A stretch of 64,000 bases of DNA from Hymenobacter qilianensis. GTDB lineage: Bacteria; Bacteroidota; Bacteroidia; Cytophagales; Hymenobacteraceae. Positions 49,135 through 57,396 of the stretch are shown one piece after another. Every line of letters starts with the position of its first letter. The first letter of the stretch is position 1. A program made the translations under genes and the position numbers. Location: contig NZ_CP060784.1 in assembly GCF_014489555.1 (NCBI RefSeq), positions 4,180,501 through 4,244,500 on the forward strand, given 5' to 3'. The notes under the pieces were generated by a model. That model was given only the letters and a program-made list of their open reading frames with translations. It searched no databases and was not told the DNA's origin.

Positions 49135-50007
49135 ATGAACTCTTTACTTTATTTAGCCTACGGCTACAACGACATTTGCAGTGAAGCCCTTTATAGCATT
49201 CTGTCTTACAACAAAGTAGCCCAAGAGTCGCCAGCCAATATTTGCGTTTATACGGATCGGCCGGAGGAGTTTCAGAAGGTGCTGGGAGAGCGGACAGATG
49301 TTAAATATCCGGCTATTTCGCCCGAGCAATGGCAAGCATGGTACGGCAGCCGGGTGTACTTGCTCAAAATTGCGGTGCTGGAACACGCTGCGGCGCATTA
49401 TGCTGGCAATCTATTGTTTGTGGACACCGACACTATTTGGATACGCGATCCGGCACCTGTCTTTCAAGCCATCGGAAGGGGTCAGCGGTTTATGCACATT
49501 TGTGAAGGCACAATGGCTGATGGCAATGAACTCAGCCGCAAAATCTACCGTCGCCTAAACAGGCATCAATGGCATATTGGCAGCTATTCGCTTCATATAC
49601 ATGCTACTACGCAACTGTATAACTCGGGGGTAATTGGTCTTCCCAGCCCCGCAGTAAAGGCGCTACCAGATGTGCGCGAGTTGGCGGAGGCCCTGTACTC
49701 CAGCTATAACAGGCACATTATGGAGCAACTGGCTTTCAGTATGCGGTTTCAGGTTGACGGGGCCATTGCCGAGGCGGCGCCGTACGTGCTACACTACTGG
49801 AATCTGAAATCGATCAGGCCAACCATGGCCCAGCTTTTTCAGAAGTACCAGCATTGCGGCCCCGATGAGCTGTACGAGCGCGCCACCCGCCTCGATATTC
49901 CGCGCCTGCATCAGGAGGAGCTGGCTTACCGCAACCTGCCCCGCTGGCGGCGCACCATGCTCAAGCTCATGGGGCGCCACTGGCGCCTGCCGAAGCTGGA
50001 GGTGTAA
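49135..50007 (+). CDS. GT8-like glycosyltransferase B
   Basis: 290 residues, same length as the divergent enzyme at 48071. Metal-binding LLFVDTDTIWIRDP, LYNSGVIGLPSPAVKAL and LHYWNLKSIRP correspond one by one to motifs of enzyme A. The opening NSLLYLAYGYNDICSEALYS also matches its partner. Sequence identity is low by eye, so the duplication is old and specificity has probably changed. The intergenic 191 nt contains no hairpin with a T-tract. Confidence 0.7.
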   Translation: MNSLLYLAYGYNDICSEALYSILSYNKVAQESPANICVYTDRPEEFQKVLGERTDVKYPAISPEQWQAWYGSRVYLLKIAVLEHAAAHYAGNLLFVDTDTIWIRDPAPVFQAIGRGQRFMHICEGTMADGNELSRKIYRRLNRHQWHIGSYSLHIHATTQLYNSGVIGLPSPAVKALPDVRELAEALYSSYNRHIMEQLAFSMRFQVDGAIAEAAPYVLHYWNLKSIRPTMAQLFQKYQHCGPDELYERATRLDIPRLHQEELAYRNLPRWRRTMLKLMGRHWRLPKLEV

Positions 50008-50120
50008 GACTCCCGTTTATATCTTTTCGGCTATAATTTGCCCCCCAGCTCTATTGTATTGAACTGGACAGGGCTTTTCTTTTCTATCTTCCGCCCCTGA
50101 ATCTACTTCTACCCTCTCTC

Positions 50121-51593
50121 ATGCCTGAAAAACAAGGTCAGTTTCAACGCGCCATTACGCTCTTCGATGCCATCATGATTGTGACGGGCAGCATGATCGG
50201 TTCTGGTATTTTCATTGTCTCCGCTGATATCTCGCGGAAAGTAGGTTCGCCCGGCTGGCTGCTGGTCGTGTGGCTGGTTACGGGATTTATTACCCTGGCC
50301 GGGGCGGTAAGCTATGGCGAGCTGGCCTCCATGTTTCCGAAGGTGGGCGGGCAATACGTTTATCTGCGCGAAGCCTACAATAAGCTGGTGGCCTTTCTGT
50401 ATGGCTGGTCGCTATTTCTGGTTATCCAAACCGGTGTAATAGCGGCGGTGGCGGTGGCTTTTGCGCGGTTTGTGGGCGTGCTGGTGCCGTGGTTTAGCGA
50501 GGACCATATTCTGTTCTCCATTCTTGGCTTCAAGCTTAACACCGTTATGTTACTGGCGGTGCTTATGCTTGTGGGCCTGACGTGGGTAAATGCGCAAGGC
50601 GTGCGCGGCGGCAAGCTTATTTCGAACATATTTGGTACTACCAAGCTGGTAGCGCTAGCCCTCCTGATTATGTTTGGCTTGGCGCTGGGTATCAACCAGG
50701 AAGCCCTCGCCGTCAACTTTAGTGATATGTGGCAGGCAGCAAGCTTCTCCCCTACGGGCGAGGCGGTGCCCCTGAGTGTCTGGGGGTTGGTTGGCGCCAT
50801 TGGGTTGGCGATGACTGGCTCGTTGTTTAGCTCCGACGCCTGGAATAACATCGGCTTCTCCGGCGACGAAATCGTGCGGCCCGAGCGCACCATAGTGCTC
50901 AGCATGGCTATTGGGACGGCCATCGTTACGGGCTTGTACCTGCTTATCAACCTGGTATATCTGCTGGTGCTTCCCTTGAAAGGCAGCCCCGACGCTACCG
51001 ATATTCTGGGGCGCGGCATCATGTACACGAAGGGCGATTTGGTAGCTACGGCCGTGGCGGAGAGCATTTTGGGTCGGGCCGGCGCCTACGTCATGGCTGT
51101 GCTTATCATGATCAGCACGTTTGGCGCCAACAACAGCATCATCCTGAGTGGGGCGCGCGCTTACTACGCTATGGCCAAAGACGGCTTGTTTTTTCCCCGA
51201 ATGGCGCGGCTCAACAAAGCCGGTGTGCCTGGTGTGGCGCTGTGGGCCCAATGCCTGTGGGCCTGCGGGTTGTGCCTGACGGGCTCTTATGGGCAACTGC
51301 TTAACTATGTGATGTTTTCGGTGATTCTGTTTTATGTAATCACCATCATAGGCATCTTCATTCTGCGCCGCACGCGCCCCGATGCGCCCCGCCCTTACAA
51401 GGCGCTAGGCTATCCGGTTATTCCGCTGCTCTACGTTATTCTGGCCTCTGCCTTCTGCGTTATTCTGCTCGTCTCGCCCGAGACGGCGCGCGACTCTGGC
51501 TTGGGACTGCTGCTGGTAGCTGTGGGGGTGCCGGTGTACTTCTTCTTTGGCAAGCGGTTCGCGTCTCGTCCTGAGTCAAAAGTGAAGGCTTAA
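50121..51593 (+). CDS. APC-family amino acid permease
   Basis: 490 residues with about twelve membrane helices. The first helix has the substrate-binding glycine motif IVTGSMIGSGIFIVSADI, and LASMFPKVGGQYVYLREAYN follows, as in the LAT/SteT-like branch that moves neutral or polar amino acids by exchange or H+ symport. FSSDAWNNIGFSGDEIVRPE is the conserved helix-6 region. Specificity cannot be told. Ends at a strong terminator. Confidence 0.9.
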   Translation: MPEKQGQFQRAITLFDAIMIVTGSMIGSGIFIVSADISRKVGSPGWLLVVWLVTGFITLAGAVSYGELASMFPKVGGQYVYLREAYNKLVAFLYGWSLFLVIQTGVIAAVAVAFARFVGVLVPWFSEDHILFSILGFKLNTVMLLAVLMLVGLTWVNAQGVRGGKLISNIFGTTKLVALALLIMFGLALGINQEALAVNFSDMWQAASFSPTGEAVPLSVWGLVGAIGLAMTGSLFSSDAWNNIGFSGDEIVRPERTIVLSMAIGTAIVTGLYLLINLVYLLVLPLKGSPDATDILGRGIMYTKGDLVATAVAESILGRAGAYVMAVLIMISTFGANNSIILSGARAYYAMAKDGLFFPRMARLNKAGVPGVALWAQCLWACGLCLTGSYGQLLNYVMFSVILFYVITIIGIFILRRTRPDAPRPYKALGYPVIPLLYVILASAFCVILLVSPETARDSGLGLLLVAVGVPVYFFFGKRFASRPESKVKA

Positions 51594-51607
51594 GAGTTAT
51601 AGCTTGT

Positions 51608-51644
51608 AAAAAAGCCCCCAGCTACGAAGCTGGGGGGCTTTTTT
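51608..51644. terminator. bidirectional terminator
   Basis: AAAAAAGCCCCCAGCT and AGCTGGGGGGCTTTTTT around CGA-like loop; arms C5 against G6. Shared by the permease and the convergent gene at 51663. Confidence 0.9.
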
Positions 51645-51662
51645 GTGGGCGGTGCTGGTATA

Positions 51663-52118
51663 TTATTGGTCTTTGCGCTGCTTGGCAGTTTCGTTGCTGG
51701 GGTGCAGGCTCATGGTGAATGGTGCGCTGCTGCTCACTACCACGTCGCGGTCTTGGTAGCCACCGTAGCCATAGCGAAGTGTTTTCTTACCGGCGGCAGG
51801 CACTTCCAAGGAGAAGATACCTTGCTCATCGGTGGTAACGGCTACTGCACTGCCTTGCAAATAAACGGTGGCACCAGCCAAGGGCTGACCTTCTTCGTTG
51901 CGAATGCGGCCAGTGAGCACCACTGTAGCAGCGGTAGAACTAACAGAAACCGGAGCCGCTTCAGTAACTACCGGAGCTGCCGGGGTAGCAACCTTCCCCT
52001 TCTTATCCTTCGCGGTAGGATCGTTTGCGTGAGCAAAATTGGAAAGCAAACAGCTGCCTGCTATCATCAGAGCCAGCATTGGCCTATTAAGAGCCTTAAG
52101 GGTAACGAGTGAGGTCAT
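51663..52118 (-). CDS. secreted carboxypeptidase-regulatory-like domain protein
   Basis: 151 residues. Signal peptide (LALMIAGSCLLSNFAHA), a Lys/Ala/Pro/Val linker to about residue 65, then one CarboxypepD_reg domain: VLTGRIRNEEGQPLAGATVY, TTDEQGIFSLEVPA and KTLRYGYGGYQDRDVVV. This is the domain that often fronts TonB-dependent receptors, here as a free protein. Function unknown; probably periplasmic. Confidence 0.8.
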   Translation of the reverse strand: MTSLVTLKALNRPMLALMIAGSCLLSNFAHANDPTAKDKKGKVATPAAPVVTEAAPVSVSSTAATVVLTGRIRNEEGQPLAGATVYLQGSAVAVTTDEQGIFSLEVPAAGKKTLRYGYGGYQDRDVVVSSSAPFTMSLHPSNETAKQRKDQ

Positions 52119-52556
52119 TGTAGCGGCAATAGGTAGTGAGAGGGGCGGATGAAAGATTAGGGGGATTACTCCTGTTCCTAAGTTTCATGTTGTAAATATA
52201 TATGAATCGTCACATATCAAACAATGTTTTTATAAATATTTAGTCATAATAAGTAACACAATCATGATTAAGGCTGTTTTAACACAGCTAAAGCACTTTT
52301 TCAAGAAATATTTTTTTTCGAGGCTCAACCATAAATATTTATCAATTGCTATACTAACCATCAATAGCTACACTTATAGAGATGCACATCAGCCTAAGAC
52401 ATGCGCTTTATAAAGCCCGGCTGACACTTCCAGTGGCTCACGCAAGCAGCAAGTAATTATAGGACCGGTACTAACGCTAAGATGAACCTCAGCGGAATGC
52501 ACACAAAAAACCCCACGCCGGGAGCGTGGGGTTTTGGAGCTAAAGCTGTGTACTAT
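52119..52556. other. AT-rich intergenic region
   Basis: 438 nt upstream of the gene at 51663 and downstream of the gene at 52557. The stretch 52170-52400 is strongly AT-rich with no ORF of note. The only structure recognised is the terminator at 52505-52536. A small RNA or long leader cannot be excluded. Confidence 0.4.
52505..52536 (-). terminator. terminator of the gene at 52557
   Basis: AAAAAACCCCACGC and GCGTGGGGTTTT; stem of about 9 bp. On the minus strand it is followed by six T. Confidence 0.85.
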
Positions 52557-52973
52557 TTATTGTGAGATAGTACCATCCTTAGGTGGCTCGCCGGAAGTGC
52601 TGGCTTTCTTCTCGCCAAACTCCTGTTCTCCCGAACGCACTTTGTGATCTAGCTCATAGGTACCTTCGGCTTCAAAACCAGGGCCTTGAGCTTGCTCGCC
52701 GGCATTTTTATGGTCGTTGCCACCTTGAGGAGTGGTTTCGTCGCCACCAATGTGCAGATTTTCGAGCTGGTCTTTCTGGTCGCTGCGCTGGGTGTAGCCA
52801 TTGGCGCCCGTGTTGCGCTGCGCCGATGGGTCATTGGCCTCTTTACCGTTGCTTTCCGTTTGCTGAACCTTTTTATGGGCCTCGAACTCCTCGTTTTTGG
52901 AAACGCCTTTGCCTTCGGTAATGTCGCCGTTCTCGTTATTATCGTCGTCGCCGAAAAGTTTATCTAAAATCAT
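52557..52973 (-). CDS. small hydrophilic, probably disordered protein
   Basis: 138 residues from the ATG at 52973 (ILDKLFGDDDNNENGDITEG); a longer frame to 53030 is less likely. It is almost free of hydrophobic residues after the first seven, rich in Glu, Gly, Asn, Lys and Gln, with no signal peptide. Composition recalls stress-type hydrophilins, but no motif is recognised. It is followed by its own terminator. Confidence 0.55.
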   Translation of the reverse strand: MILDKLFGDDDNNENGDITEGKGVSKNEEFEAHKKVQQTESNGKEANDPSAQRNTGANGYTQRSDQKDQLENLHIGGDETTPQGGNDHKNAGEQAQGPGFEAEGTYELDHKVRSGEQEFGEKKASTSGEPPKDGTISQ

Positions 52974-53078
52974 CGTCGTATGTTTTCTGGGTGGAATGCC
53001 TGAGTTTCTTTTGCTTACGGCTGATGGCAACGCACAGTTATATGGCTATGCTTTCGGTTGTGGCACCTACTCCGGTCT

Positions 53079-53837
53079 TTATAAAGTATTCAGCGACCAA
53101 TCGTAAGGATAATAGTCAATGGCATAGGTAGCCGGGATGGGCTGCGCGGCCCGGTACTGATTGAGGTAAGGAATAAGGGGCTGCCCCGAGGCGTTAAAAT
53201 CGGCGGCGTACCATTTAAAGATTTCCGAAACCTGGACTTTTTTAGCCGTTGCATTCAGCCGAATAAACGTAGGATCGGTGAGCACGCGCTTGGTTTGAGC
53301 TGACAGCTGGGCATCGAGTGTGGGAGCGGCAAAGGCTTCGCGGCTGAGTCGGGGGCAGCCTTTAGCCGCGCAGACCAAGGCAAAATGAATGCGCGGGTCG
53401 TTGTAAGGCTTTCGCAGCTTATTGGTTTCCAACTCGTTCAGCGTCATTTTTTCGCCGGCAATGGTAAAAGGCAGCTTATCGAAAAAGCCCTGAACCTTCA
53501 TCACCGACGCAATGGGAAAGCGCTCCACTACTGCTCCAATCACAACGAGGTTGTAAGCGTTGAGATAAAATGCTTTGCGCTCGGCCGCCGACATGGTTTT
53601 CGTGTCGAAACTTTGCACGGTTTGAAGCAGACTATTCAGCACGGCAGGCTGCTTTTTGATAGCGGCGTAGTTTACGTTGCCATCGGCATTCACGTATTTC
53701 TGCAGGAAAGCCGACGTGGCAGCGGTGAAAGATGGCGCAATGGGGGCTGCCAAAATGCCCCCCAGTGGTAGCCAGAGAGCTGTGAGCAAAGTCAACAGGC
53801 GCAAGGGCCGAAAGGTCAGAAATCCAGAAGGACGCAT
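53079..53837 (-). CDS. DUF547 domain protein
   Basis: 252 residues. Signal peptide (LLTLLTALWLPLGGILAAP) then DUF547: KYVNADGNVNYAAI, KAFYLNAYNLVVIGAVVERF, DPRIHFALVCAAKGCPRLSR and VSEIFKWYAADF. The conserved Asn/Tyr and HxxL...CAxxGCP motifs resemble a papain-like or thiol-type fold, but no activity has been assigned. Exported. An intact C6 run lies at 53758-53763. Confidence 0.85.
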   Translation of the reverse strand: MRPSGFLTFRPLRLLTLLTALWLPLGGILAAPIAPSFTAATSAFLQKYVNADGNVNYAAIKKQPAVLNSLLQTVQSFDTKTMSAAERKAFYLNAYNLVVIGAVVERFPIASVMKVQGFFDKLPFTIAGEKMTLNELETNKLRKPYNDPRIHFALVCAAKGCPRLSREAFAAPTLDAQLSAQTKRVLTDPTFIRLNATAKKVQVSEIFKWYAADFNASGQPLIPYLNQYRAAQPIPATYAIDYYPYDWSLNTL

Positions 53838-53992
53838 AAATGAGTAGGTTTAGGGGGAATACGGCCAACTGATCCGCCGTGGATTTGCAAACCTGACACC
53901 ACTAACCAATGTTGTGCTCTGCAAGTTGCGAGCTACGCTCAGCCGGGGGCTTTTTTGATATGTTATGCTTTCAAAGGTCGGTCATTATAGGC

Positions 53993-54024
53993 GGTCATGC
54001 AGAGCAAAGCGAAGCATGACGGTC
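53993..54024. repeat. short GTCATGC hairpin (decayed copy of the GTCATGCAGA family)
   Basis: GTCATGCAGAGCAAAGCGAA is followed by GCATGAC, giving a 7-bp inverted repeat. The first 24 nt match the left arm of the longer elements at 55719 and 57284, so this is a half-element or remnant, 60 nt upstream of the FAD gene. Confidence 0.65.
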
Positions 54025-54083
54025 TATCTATATAACAATCAGTCAAGAGAAGACGCTTCATACCCAACATCTAAATCCCATCC

Positions 54084-55375
54084 ATGCACCTGGTTATCAT
54101 CGGTAACGGCATTACGGGCGTGACGGCGGCCCAAACCGTGCGGCGCCTCCAGCCTGCAGCGCGCATCACGCTCGTGTCGGATGAGAGTGAGCACCACTAC
54201 TCGCGCACGGCTCTGATGTACGTGTACATGGGCCACCTGCGCTATCAGGATATAAAGCCTTATGAGGACTGGTTTTGGAAAGAAAATCGGCTCGAGTTGG
54301 TACATGGGACGGCTACGGCCCTTGATGCCGATCAGCATCAAGTTCAGCTAAGCACCGGCCAAACCATTTCCTATGACAATTTGCTGCTAGCCACCGGCTC
54401 AGTGTCGCGGCGCGCTGGTTGGCCCGGCCAGGATCTGCTAGGTGTGCAAGGCCTTTATGGCCTCCCCGATTTGGCCCAGATGGAGCGAGATACGCAGGGT
54501 ATCAGCCGGGGCGTGGTAGTTGGCGGCGGCCTAATTGGCGTGGAGCTGGCCGAAATGCTGCACACCCGCCGCATAGCCGCCACCGTGCTCGTACGCGACC
54601 AGCATTATTGGGGCTCCGTTTTGCCCCCCGAAGAAGCTGAACTAGTTGACAAGCAGTTTCGTCAGCACGACGTGGACGTGCGCTACCGCACGGAGCTACG
54701 CGAAATATTGGGCGATACCGACGGCCGCGTGCGCGCCATTGTGACCAGCCAGGGCGAGGAATTACCGTGTCAGTGGGTTGGCTTAGGCATCGGCGTCACG
54801 CCGAATTTAAGTCTGGCCCAAAGCTCAACAGTAGAAACCGATCGGGGAATTCTGGTAAATGAACTGCTGCAAACGAACCTCCCAGATGTGTACGCCGCCG
54901 GCGACTGTGCTCAGCACCGCCAGCCCGGCGCGGGCGAGGTGCCCATTGAGCAGCTTTGGTACACTGGGCGTATGCAAGGCGAAACCGTAGCCCACACCAT
55001 CTGCGGCCGGCCAACTCCCTATCGGCGCGGCGTGTGGTTTAACTCGGCAAAGTTCTTCAACCTTGAATACCAAACGTATGGGCAGGTGCCAGCGCGCACG
55101 CCAACTGACATAGAGAGCTTTTACTGGCAGCATCCCACAGGCAACTGTGCGCTACGCATCAATTTTGCCCCCACGCCCATGATGCTGTAGTTGGATTTAA
55201 CGCGATGGGCCTGCGCTTACGCCAGGCCGTATGCGAGAACTGGATTAAGACCCAAACGCCCATCCATACGGTTATCGGGCGGCTAAAAACCGCCAACTTT
55301 GACCCCGAGTTTTACCGCCGCCATGAGCCAGCTATTCAACGGCAGTTTGCTGAAATTTTGGCCGTAAAACGGTGA
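54084..55375 (+). CDS. FAD/NAD(P)-dependent oxidoreductase (apparent frameshift at 55168-55172)
   Basis: Repaired length 430 residues. N-terminal FAD site LVIIGNGITGVTAAQTVRRL, second dinucleotide site GVVVGGGLIGVELAEML, and YAAGDCAQH for the FAD tail: the rubredoxin/ferredoxin reductase-like pyridine nucleotide-disulfide class without the active-site disulfide. The first frame stops after NFAPTPMML; one added C at 55168-55172 gives FAPHAHDAVVGFNAMGLRLR and about 60 more residues. The polyferredoxin gene downstream suggests electron transfer between NAD(P)H and an Fe-S membrane protein. Confidence 0.8.
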
Positions 55376-55461
55376 TAACTGAATTAAATGTGCGTCGGCT
55401 TGATTTATCGTTCTTAGCACCTTCACCTGATTGTCAGGTATTTCTCATTCAACTATTCTCC

Positions 55462-55694
55462 GTGGATCTTTCCAAACTCTATCGCCCCAGCGCCCTCAAC
55501 AGCTACCAGTTCATTGCCATCACCGGCCTGATCATGAGCATTGGCGCCCACCTGATACTTCACTTTTTTGCCCCCAACAAATGCCAGAAGGCTTTAACTG
55601 GCTGTATCTGTGCTGGACGGGCGTTTACATTATCGGCTCCCTCATAAACCTTTTCGGCAAGCCCGACGAAGGCCACCATCATCACCATCATTAA
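55462..55694 (+). CDS. small membrane protein ending in six histidines (apparent frameshift at 55571-55575)
   Basis: Repaired length 77 residues from a GTG (DLSKLYRPSALNSYQ). Helix 1 is FIAITGLIMSIGAHLILHFF, helix 2 is WLYLCWTGVYIIGSLINLF. One added C at 55571-55575 gives HFFAPQQMPEGFNW, linking the two helices; the unrepaired frames have no second helix. The tail is GKPDEGHHHHHH, a natural metal-binding end exposed on one side of the membrane. It lies between the FAD reductase and the polyferredoxin, so it may belong to the same electron path. The start and family are uncertain. Confidence 0.65.
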
Positions 55695-55718
55695 TCCAGC
55701 AAATTCCGTCAGTAGGCG

Positions 55719-55810
55719 GTCATGCAGAACGCAGTGAAGCATCTCGCTCACGCATTTAGGTTAGTAATCCTGCTACCGCGAGCGAGATGCTTCACTGCGT
55801 TCTGCATGAC
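55719..55810. repeat. 30-bp perfect inverted repeat, GTCATGCAGA family
   Basis: Left arm 55719-55748 and right arm 55781-55810 are exact reverse complements, beginning GTCATGCAGAACGCAG and ending GAAGCATCTCGCT; loop of 32 nt. It lies between the small membrane protein and the polyferredoxin gene. No T-tract. Confidence 0.85.
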
Positions 55811-55850
55811 GATTGTAATATCATAACGGTTTTAGCATCCCTCTGCTTCT

Positions 55851-57197
55851 ATGGAAGTCACTTCCGATCACTCCTTTGCCCTTGCCCAGGCACCTTTACC
55901 AGTGACCGATGCGAAGGAGAAAGCTACGCTGGCGGCCGTGGCGCTGGGGTTACTGGCTTTGCTGGGCGCAGCCTTCGACGACGATGGGGAGCGGGCTCGC
56001 CTGAGCATGTATGTTGCGCTTGGGCTCATTAGTGGCGGTACGCTTGCCTGGGCCTGGTATAAATTCGGGCAAGGTGAGGCGGGCGTAAAGCAGAACAATC
56101 TGTGGCTGCGCGCCAGCACCAGCCGTGGGGCTATTGCCTGGGTTACGGGGCTGGTGCTCACGGGCTTCTATGTTCTGCTGTATTGGTTTCCGCAGTACCT
56201 CGAAAACCTGATCCGCACCCTCGACCCATTCAGCCAGGCCTTGCGCAACCGCGCCGCTGACCAGTGGTTTTTGTACGGCACCTTCTACACGCTGGCCGTG
56301 CTGCTTATGGGCGGCCGGGCCCTGTGGAAATATCGCCACTCCCGCTACCAGCTCATTCGCACGCTATCGGTGATGTTTTTCCAGCTGGGCTTCGCGTTTT
56401 TGTTGCCGGGCCTGCTGTTATTTTTTCAACAGCCCGAGTTCTACTTCTCTTACTTCTGGCCACTAAAGTATGACTACCTGTTTCCGGGCGGAGTGGCTGA
56501 TCTGGTAAAGAATGGCGGTCTGGGCGTGTTTATGGTGTTCTGGGGGGCAATTATGTCGTTGGTTGCCACGCCCATCCTAACCTACTTTTACGGTAAGCGC
56601 TGGTATTGCTCGTGGGTATGCGGCTGCGGCGGCCTGGCCGAAACTGCCGGCGACCCTTACCGCCACCTCTCAGACAAAAGCCGCGCTGCCTGGCGCTGGG
56701 AAGTGCGCCTTGTATACCCCATCCTCGCCCTGATCGTGCTGATTACGGTGCTGTTATGGGTAAACCAACTGTATGGCAGCTTCCTAGGAGAAATTGGCAA
56801 TAGCCTCAACAAGTTCTACGGTTTTGCCATTGGAGCCGTGTTTTCGGGCGTGGTGGGCGTGGGCTTCTACCCTATCATGGGAAACAGGGTGTGGTGTCGG
56901 TTTGGCTGCCCCATGGCAGCTTACCTAGGATTGCTGCAAAAGCACTTTTCCCGCTTCCGCATCACCACCAACGGCGGCCAATGCATTAGCTGCGGCAACT
57001 GCTCCAACGTCTGCGAAATGGGCATCGATGTCAAGCAGTACGCTCAGCGCGGTGAGCCCATCATCCGCGCCTCCTGCGTGGGCTGTGGCATGTGCTCAAC
57101 GGCCTGCCCGCGCGGTGTACTCAACCTAGAAAATGCCCCCGAGAGGGTCGGTATCAAGCATCGCAACTCATTCACGCCGATTCGCTGCGGATACTGA
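55851..57197 (+). CDS. membrane polyferredoxin (NapH/CcoG-like 4Fe-4S protein)
   Basis: 448 residues. About eight membrane helices with cysteine motifs at their ends: WYCSWVCGCGG (about residue 250) and WCRFGCPMAAYLG (about 350), then two ferredoxin-type sites, CISCGNCSNVCEMG and CVGCGMCSTACPRG. Membrane proteins of this kind pass electrons between soluble donors and quinols or periplasmic reductases. The FAD reductase 0.5 kb upstream is the likely donor or acceptor. Terminator 30 nt downstream, followed by an inverted repeat. Confidence 0.85.
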   Translation: MEVTSDHSFALAQAPLPVTDAKEKATLAAVALGLLALLGAAFDDDGERARLSMYVALGLISGGTLAWAWYKFGQGEAGVKQNNLWLRASTSRGAIAWVTGLVLTGFYVLLYWFPQYLENLIRTLDPFSQALRNRAADQWFLYGTFYTLAVLLMGGRALWKYRHSRYQLIRTLSVMFFQLGFAFLLPGLLLFFQQPEFYFSYFWPLKYDYLFPGGVADLVKNGGLGVFMVFWGAIMSLVATPILTYFYGKRWYCSWVCGCGGLAETAGDPYRHLSDKSRAAWRWEVRLVYPILALIVLITVLLWVNQLYGSFLGEIGNSLNKFYGFAIGAVFSGVVGVGFYPIMGNRVWCRFGCPMAAYLGLLQKHFSRFRITTNGGQCISCGNCSNVCEMGIDVKQYAQRGEPIIRASCVGCGMCSTACPRGVLNLENAPERVGIKHRNSFTPIRCGY

Positions 57198-57224
57198 GTT
57201 AAGGCTTGCTACCTTGTAGCACAG

Positions 57225-57262
57225 CAAAAGGCCTCAAGATATTTCAGTCTTGAGGCCTTTTG
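57225..57262 (+). terminator. terminator of the polyferredoxin gene
   Basis: CAAAAGGCCTCAAGA and TCTTGAGGCCTTTTG pair fully around a short loop; 28 nt past the stop. Confidence 0.85.
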
Positions 57263-57283
57263 CTTTATCGACTTCTCCCGTCC

Positions 57284-57376
57284 GTCATGCAGAGCGGAGC
57301 GAAGCATCTCGCGTGCTGACGTTGGATTAGCATTACAACGACTGCGAGCGAGATGCTTCGCTCCGCTCTGCATGAC
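57284..57376. repeat. 29-bp perfect inverted repeat, GTCATGCAGA family
   Basis: Left arm 57284-57312 and right arm 57348-57376 are exact reverse complements. Compared with the element at 55719, three arm positions differ but both arms have changed together, keeping the pairing. Loop of 35 nt, no T-tract. It sits between the terminator of the polyferredoxin gene and the end of the hydrolase gene. Confidence 0.85.
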
Positions 57377-57396
57377 GTTCAATTTACTCCAGGCTT

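Noticed and set aside
53941..53957. CCGGGGGCTTTTTT after the DUF547 promoter region as a terminator
   Set aside because: There is no complementary C-rich arm upstream; it is a single copy of the DNA word only.
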